This document shows, in pieces, positions 59,618 through 64,000 of a stretch of 64,000 bases of DNA. Within the stretch, counting starts at the first letter, position 1. Each line of letters opens with the position of its first letter. Below the pieces are notes generated by a model. The model was not told the DNA's origin, did no database searches, and worked only from the letters and a program-made list of their open reading frames with translations. A program made the translations under genes and the position numbers. Origin of the DNA: Pseudomonas atagonensis (GTDB lineage: Bacteria; Pseudomonadota; Gammaproteobacteria; Pseudomonadales; Pseudomonadaceae); assembly GCF_011369485.1 (NCBI RefSeq), contig NZ_VXCA01000036.1, positions 1-64,000 on the forward strand, given 5' to 3'.

Positions 59618-59710
59618 ATCGTGAGCAGGCTCACTCCTACAAGGGTTCAGTGTTGACGCCTATTGAGCGTAAGACGCAAATCCCTGTAGGAGTAAGCCTG
59701 CTCCCGATGG
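59618..59710. repeat. REP pair, degenerate (GAGCAGGCTCACTCCTAC type)
   Basis: GTGAGCAGGCTCACTCCTAC and the imperfect complement GTAGGAGTAAGCCTGCTCC. Confidence 0.85.
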
Positions 59711-59724
59711 CAACACCCCAAATC

Positions 59725-60897
59725 TCAGGCCGGAATCACCGCCTCGCCAATCCCGAGAAACCGGCACAGCTCATCGCGCTTGGCCAACGCATCGCGCCGC
59801 CCCAAGTCGATCAATTCGCTGCAATACCCCGCCTCGAACAGCAGATAGCTCAACACCCCTGCCCCGCTCGTTTTCGTCGCCCCCGGCCCACGCAGAAACA
59901 GCCGCAACGCTGCCGGCAATTCCTGGCGATGCCGTGCCGCGATTTCATCAATCGGCTGACTCGGCGAAATCACCAGCACCTCCACCGGCGCCACGCCGAG
60001 CGCGCGAGTCGGCGTGCCTGCGGGCATCAGATGGCTGAACTGGTTGAGACGCTGAAGCAGCTCGATATCGCTCTCCAGACTGTCAATGAACGTACTGTTG
60101 AGCATGTGCCCGCCAATCTGCGCCAACGTCGGCTGTTGCCCCGTGTAGGTGCGTTCCAGCGGCTGCTGCGGGTCAAAACCTCGCGGGTTGCCGCTGACGC
60201 CGACCACCAGCACGCGACTGGCGCCCAGATGCAAGGCCGGACTGATAGGCGCCGATTGCCGCACCGCGCCGTCACCGAAGTATTCATCACCGATTTTCAC
60301 CGGGGCGAACAACAGCGGAATCGCCGAACTTGCCAGCAGATGCTCCACCGACAATTGCGTTGGCACACCTATACGCCGATGCCGTAGCCACGAATCAATC
60401 TTGCCGCCGCCCTGATAGAACGTGACGGCTTGCCCCGACTCGTAGCCGAACGCCGTCACCGCCACCGCGTGCAATTGCTTGCGCGCGATGGATTCGGCGA
60501 TGCCGGGCATGTGCAGTTTTTCGTTGAGCAGGTCGCGCAGCGGCGAACTGTTGAGCAGCGCCACCGGCAACTGGCGACCGAGGCCGAGCAGGCTGTGGCT
60601 GACGAAACGGCTGGCCTGGCGGATCACACCCGGCCAGTCGCTGCGCAACACGCGGTGGCTGCGAAAGCCCTGCCAGAACAGTGTCAGGCGTTCGATGGCG
60701 GCGCGAAAATCCGTCGCGCCACTGGCCAGGCTGACGGCATTGATTGCGCCTGCGGAAGTGCCGACGATCACCGGAAACGGGTTATCGGCGCCCAGCGGCA
60801 GCAACTCGGCAATCGCCGCCAACACCCCCACCTGATACGCCGCCCGAGCCCCGCCGCCGGAAAGAATCAAACCTGTGACCGGTTCAGCTGGGCTCAT
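59725..60897 (-). CDS. Patatin-like phospholipase (390 aa)
   Basis: Catalytic Ser-Asp dyad: LILSGGGARAAYQVG is the oxyanion loop (the usual GGGxRG reads GGGARA), GTSAG holds Ser48, and the Asp lies in YFGDGAVRQSAPI. No signal peptide. It probably hydrolyses phospholipid or a related ester on the cytoplasmic side. The substitution of Ala for Gly after Arg is a small oddity. Confidence 0.85.
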   Translation of the reverse strand: MSPAEPVTGLILSGGGARAAYQVGVLAAIAELLPLGADNPFPVIVGTSAGAINAVSLASGATDFRAAIERLTLFWQGFRSHRVLRSDWPGVIRQASRFVSHSLLGLGRQLPVALLNSSPLRDLLNEKLHMPGIAESIARKQLHAVAVTAFGYESGQAVTFYQGGGKIDSWLRHRRIGVPTQLSVEHLLASSAIPLLFAPVKIGDEYFGDGAVRQSAPISPALHLGASRVLVVGVSGNPRGFDPQQPLERTYTGQQPTLAQIGGHMLNSTFIDSLESDIELLQRLNQFSHLMPAGTPTRALGVAPVEVLVISPSQPIDEIAARHRQELPAALRLFLRGPGATKTSGAGVLSYLLFEAGYCSELIDLGRRDALAKRDELCRFLGIGEAVIPA

Positions 60898-60932
60898 CGC
60901 AACGCTCCATGGTGCTTAAAAGGGTGGGTCAA

Positions 60933-61865
60933 TCAACCACGTTTGGCGTACAACTTCGGCTCGCCCGGAGGACGGCTCTTGAACCGTCGATGCGCCCACA
61001 GGTATTGCTCGGGGCAGGCCCGCAACGCGCTTTCCACCCACTGGTTGATGCGAATGCAATCGGCCTCTTCGGTCTCGCCCGGAAAATCTTCCAGCGGCGG
61101 GTGAATCGTCAGGCGATAACCACTGCCGTCGGCCAGACGCTCCTGAGTGAACGGCACCACCAGCGCTTTACCCAACCGGGCAAATTTGGTGGTGGCGGTC
61201 ACGGTCGCGGCCTGAATGCCGAACAGCGGCACGAAAATGCTTTGCTTGGCGCCGTAGTCCTGATCCGGTGCGTACCAGATCGCCCGGCCCGAGCGCAGCA
61301 GTTTGAGCATGCCGCGCACGTCGTCGCGTTCCACCGCCAGCGAATCGAGGTTGTGCCGTTCGCGGCCCTGACGCTGGATGAAGTCGAACAACGGGTTTTT
61401 GTGTTCGCGGTACATGCCGTCGATGGTGTGCTGCTGACCGAGCAACGCCGCGCCGATTTCCAGGGTGGTGAAATGCGCCGCCATCAGGATCACGCCCTTG
61501 CCTTCGCGCTGGGCCTTTTGCAAATGCTCCAGGCCTTCAACGTGGGCCAGCTTCGCCAGACGCTCGCGGGACCACCACCAACTCATCGCCATTTCAAAAA
61601 ACGCGATGCCGGTGGAGGCAAAGTTTTCCTTGAGCAGGCGTTTGCGCTCCGCGGCGGATTTTTCCGGGAAACACAGCTCAAGATTACGCTTGGCGATGCG
61701 CCGCCGGTCGCCGGCCACGCGATACATCAACGCACCCAAAACTCGACCGATGGTCAGCAATGCCGGATACGGCAACTGCACGATCAGCCACAAAAGCCCC
61801 AGACCGCACCAGAGCGGCCAGAAGCGTGGGGATAGAAATGCTCTTCGAAAACGCGGGCGATCCAT
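60933..61865 (-). CDS. lpxL: Lipid A lauroyl/acyl transferase, LpxL/HtrB type (310 aa)
   Basis: Adds a secondary acyl chain to lipid A at the inner membrane. Start at 61865. One N-terminal helix (FWPLWCGLGLLWLIVQLPY) then the HX4E motif AAHFTTLEIG (His131, Glu136) and WYAPDQDYG. LpxL against LpxM cannot be fully told from sequence; symbol is tentative. Divergent from minC. Confidence 0.82.
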   Translation of the reverse strand: MDRPRFRRAFLSPRFWPLWCGLGLLWLIVQLPYPALLTIGRVLGALMYRVAGDRRRIAKRNLELCFPEKSAAERKRLLKENFASTGIAFFEMAMSWWWSRERLAKLAHVEGLEHLQKAQREGKGVILMAAHFTTLEIGAALLGQQHTIDGMYREHKNPLFDFIQRQGRERHNLDSLAVERDDVRGMLKLLRSGRAIWYAPDQDYGAKQSIFVPLFGIQAATVTATTKFARLGKALVVPFTQERLADGSGYRLTIHPPLEDFPGETEEADCIRINQWVESALRACPEQYLWAHRRFKSRPPGEPKLYAKRG

Positions 61866-61982
61866 TAAAGCTTCCGTAAATACAGTGGCCGCGCATTCTA
61901 CATCGTTCGACCCGGCTTGCGGCTCGCGGGCGTTCTCGTTATAAGTCTCGGCACTTTTAGTGACAAGCCGTTGTATGCCGAC

Positions 61983-62720
61983 ATGAGCCAAACCGAACCG
62001 TTAGACCAAGATCCCGTATTCCAGCTCAAGGGCAGCATGCTGGCCATTACTGTGCTGGAACTGGCCCGTAACGACCTCGAAAGCCTCGATCGGCAATTGG
62101 CCGCCAAAGTCGCCCAGGCGCCGAACTTCTTCAGCAACGCGCCGCTGGTTCTGGCGCTGGACAAATTGCCGCCGAGCGAAGGCGCGGTTGATCTGCCGGG
62201 GCTGATGCGCGTGTGCCGTCAACACGGCCTGCGCACCCTGGCGATTCGTGCCAGCCGCATCGAAGACATCGCCGCCGCCATCGCCATCGACATTCCGGTG
62301 CTGCCGCCGTCCGGCGCCCGTGAGCGACCGCTGGAAACGCCGGAAGCCGAAGTCAAAAAGAAACCGGAAAAGCCGCCTGAGCCGACCATCAAACCAACCC
62401 GCGTGATCACCACGCCAGTGCGTGGTGGCCAACAGATATATGCCCAGGGTGGCGATCTGGTAGTGGTGTCCTCGGTCAGTCCGGGGGCGGAACTTCTCGC
62501 CGATGGCAACATCCATGTATACGGCCCGATGCGTGGTCGTGCGCTGGCCGGCGTGAAAGGTGATACCAAGGCACGGATTTTCTGTCAGCAATTGAGCGCT
62601 GAACTGATCTCCATCGCCGGTCATTACAAGGTTTCCGAAGATTTGCGTCGCGACCCGATGTGGGGCTCGGGCGTACAGGTCAGCCTGTCAGGCGACGTGT
62701 TGAACATCATTCGGCTTTAA
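61983..62720 (+). CDS. minC: Septum-site inhibitor MinC (245 aa)
   Basis: Blocks FtsZ ring assembly near the poles. Start at 61983. N-terminal domain (PVFQLKGSMLAITVLELARN), a Pro/Lys linker (KKKPEKPPEPTIKPTRV) and a C-terminal beta-helix (VRGGQQIYAQGGDLVVVSSV, HVYGPMRGRALAG) that binds MinD and FtsZ. The operon minC-minD-minE is intact. Confidence 0.95.
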   Translation: MSQTEPLDQDPVFQLKGSMLAITVLELARNDLESLDRQLAAKVAQAPNFFSNAPLVLALDKLPPSEGAVDLPGLMRVCRQHGLRTLAIRASRIEDIAAAIAIDIPVLPPSGARERPLETPEAEVKKKPEKPPEPTIKPTRVITTPVRGGQQIYAQGGDLVVVSSVSPGAELLADGNIHVYGPMRGRALAGVKGDTKARIFCQQLSAELISIAGHYKVSEDLRRDPMWGSGVQVSLSGDVLNIIRL

Positions 62721-62889
62721 CGGATACTGCCGCATTTTCCAAGCATCTCTAAAACGTAGCGAAAACGGCTCAAACGAAGTAGGAAAAAGGCCAAAAGCCA
62801 AATTCCAGCCAAGGCTGTCCGACTGCAGTAGTTTTCAAGAGATGTTTTTCAGGGGCTAAAAAGTCCTTCTTCCTTAGGGGTGAAACACC

Positions 62890-63702
62890 TTGGCCAAGAT
62901 TCTCGTGGTTACATCCGGCAAGGGTGGTGTGGGTAAGACCACCACCAGCGCCGCTATCGGTACCGGCCTCGCTCTGCGCGGCCACAAAACAGTGATCGTC
63001 GACTTCGACGTGGGCTTGCGTAACCTTGACCTGATCATGGGTTGCGAGCGCCGCGTGGTGTATGACTTCGTCAACGTGGTCAACGGCGAAGCCAACCTGC
63101 AACAGGCTCTGATCAAAGACAAACGTCTGGAAAACCTCTACGTACTGGCCGCCAGTCAGACCCGCGACAAAGACGCGCTGACTGTCGAAGGCGTGGAAAA
63201 AGTCCTGATGGAGCTCAAGGAACAATTCGAGTTCGTGGTCTGCGACTCCCCGGCGGGCATCGAGAAAGGCGCTCACCTGGCCATGTACTTCGCTGATGAA
63301 GCGATCGTCGTGACCAACCCGGAAGTGTCCTCGGTACGAGATTCGGACCGCATGCTCGGCCTGCTGGCCAGCAAATCGCGTCGTGCCGAACGTGGCGAAG
63401 ACCCGATCAAGGAACACCTGCTGATCACCCGCTACCACCCGGAGCGTGTTGAAAAAGGCGAAATGCTTGGCGTTGAAGACGTCAAGGAAATCCTCTCGGT
63501 AACGCTGCTCGGCGTGATCCCGGAATCCCAGGCGGTGCTCAAGGCATCCAACCAGGGTGTACCGGTGATTCTCGACGACCAGAGCGATGCCGGTCAGGCT
63601 TACAGCGATACCGTCGACCGCCTGCTGGGCAAAGACAAAGCGCACCGGTTCCTCGATGTCGAGAAGAAGGGATTCTTCGAGCGCCTGTTTGGAGGTAGGT
63701 AA
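62890..63702 (+). CDS. minD: Septum-site ATPase MinD (270 aa)
   Basis: Deviant Walker A GKGGVGKTT (10-18), AAAS switch DFDVGLRNLDLIMGCERR, and a C-terminal amphipathic membrane-targeting helix (KKGFFERLFGG). Starts with TTG at 62890; the preceding GGGGTG is a plausible ribosome site. Its stop overlaps the minE start by one base. Confidence 0.97.
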   Translation: MAKILVVTSGKGGVGKTTTSAAIGTGLALRGHKTVIVDFDVGLRNLDLIMGCERRVVYDFVNVVNGEANLQQALIKDKRLENLYVLAASQTRDKDALTVEGVEKVLMELKEQFEFVVCDSPAGIEKGAHLAMYFADEAIVVTNPEVSSVRDSDRMLGLLASKSRRAERGEDPIKEHLLITRYHPERVEKGEMLGVEDVKEILSVTLLGVIPESQAVLKASNQGVPVILDDQSDAGQAYSDTVDRLLGKDKAHRFLDVEKKGFFERLFGGR

Positions 63703-63956
63703 TGAACCTTTTTGACTTCTTTCGTGCCAACAAAAAGCCAAGCACTGCCTCGGTAGCGAAAGAGCGTCTACAGATCATCGTGGCGCATGAGCGCGGCCAG
63801 CGCAGCACGCCGGATTACTTGCCAGCCTTGCAGAAGGAACTGGTCGACGTGATCCGCAAGTACGTCAACATCGGCAACGACGACGTACATGTTGCACTGG
63901 AAAGCCAGGGCAGTTGCTCGATTCTGGAACTCAACATCACCCTGCCAGATCGCTGA
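63702..63956 (+). CDS. minE: Cell division topological factor MinE (84 aa)
   Basis: Stimulates MinD ATPase and sets the oscillation. N-terminal MNLFDFFRANKKPSTASVAKERLQ contains the amphipathic and MinD-contact segments; IIVAHERGQR is the conserved switch, and VALESQGSCSILELNITLP the C-terminal strand. TAATG overlap with minD. Confidence 0.97.
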   Translation: MNLFDFFRANKKPSTASVAKERLQIIVAHERGQRSTPDYLPALQKELVDVIRKYVNIGNDDVHVALESQGSCSILELNITLPDR

Positions 63957-64000
63957 GTCGATCCGGCAGGTACGACGGCGGTTCAGGGCCATTCTCGAAA

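Overview
The window is chromosomal DNA from a Pseudomonas of the fluorescens type. Evidence is seen in the sequence (GC-rich genes; many palindromic REP elements built on arms such as GAGCCTGCTCGCGA or GGGCAAGCC..CTCCCAC) and in recognised genes (minCDE, speE, mtnBDC, prmB, a fadB/fadA-type pair, a complete urate/allantoin catabolic cluster, a DUF3509 protein). I could run no searches, so names rest on motifs and recall.

Layout. 1-0.8 kb: the 3' end of an Rhs toxin gene with an RNase A-like tip and its CdiI-type immunity gene. 0.9-31.6 kb: core genome, with two glycine-zipper proteins, a YceK-type lipoprotein, YbjQ, tRNA-Ser(GGA), a crotonase, PlsC, CorA, a glutamine amidotransferase, a beta-oxidation pair, a cytochrome c protein, a transglutaminase/alpha-E/ATP-grasp operon, RraB, SpeE, an ankyrin protein, an acyl-CoA synthetase, methionine salvage (mtnC, mtnD, mtnB plus an MFS transporter), aroC, prmB and an Smr protein.

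31.7-45.3 kb: a genomic island inserted inside the 5' end of folE. The first ten native folE codons remain at the left edge, while the island supplies a new 5' end that keeps folE open at the right edge. The island is more AT-rich, lacks REP elements, and carries: a compact three-gene operon of a DUF3696-type AAA ATPase, a PIN-like nuclease and an RNA ligase (the best candidate for a little-described, possibly anti-phage system); a protein with about 16 short tandem repeats; umuDC with a LexA box; a 51-bp minisatellite; a phage-type adenine methylase with its own LexA-like box; prophage scraps (Rz/Rz1, tail protein I); an N-terminally clipped tyrosine integrase; a DUF4160/DUF2442 pair; and a second integrase fragment touching folE.

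45.3-64 kb: folE and a glutaredoxin-like gene, an aminotransferase with a divergent MarR regulator, then purine catabolism: an NCS2 permease, uraH, puuE, uraD, alc, allA, puuD, a second NCS2 permease and two tandem Tsx-like porins. Together these would import purine nucleobases or urate and convert urate through 5-hydroxyisourate, OHCU, allantoin and allantoate to ureidoglycolate and glyoxylate. Shared TTGT-N2-ACAA operators and AANAANAA (Hfq/Crc-type) leader motifs suggest common transcriptional and catabolite control. The window ends with a patatin-like lipase, an LpxL-type acyltransferase and the minCDE division-site operon.
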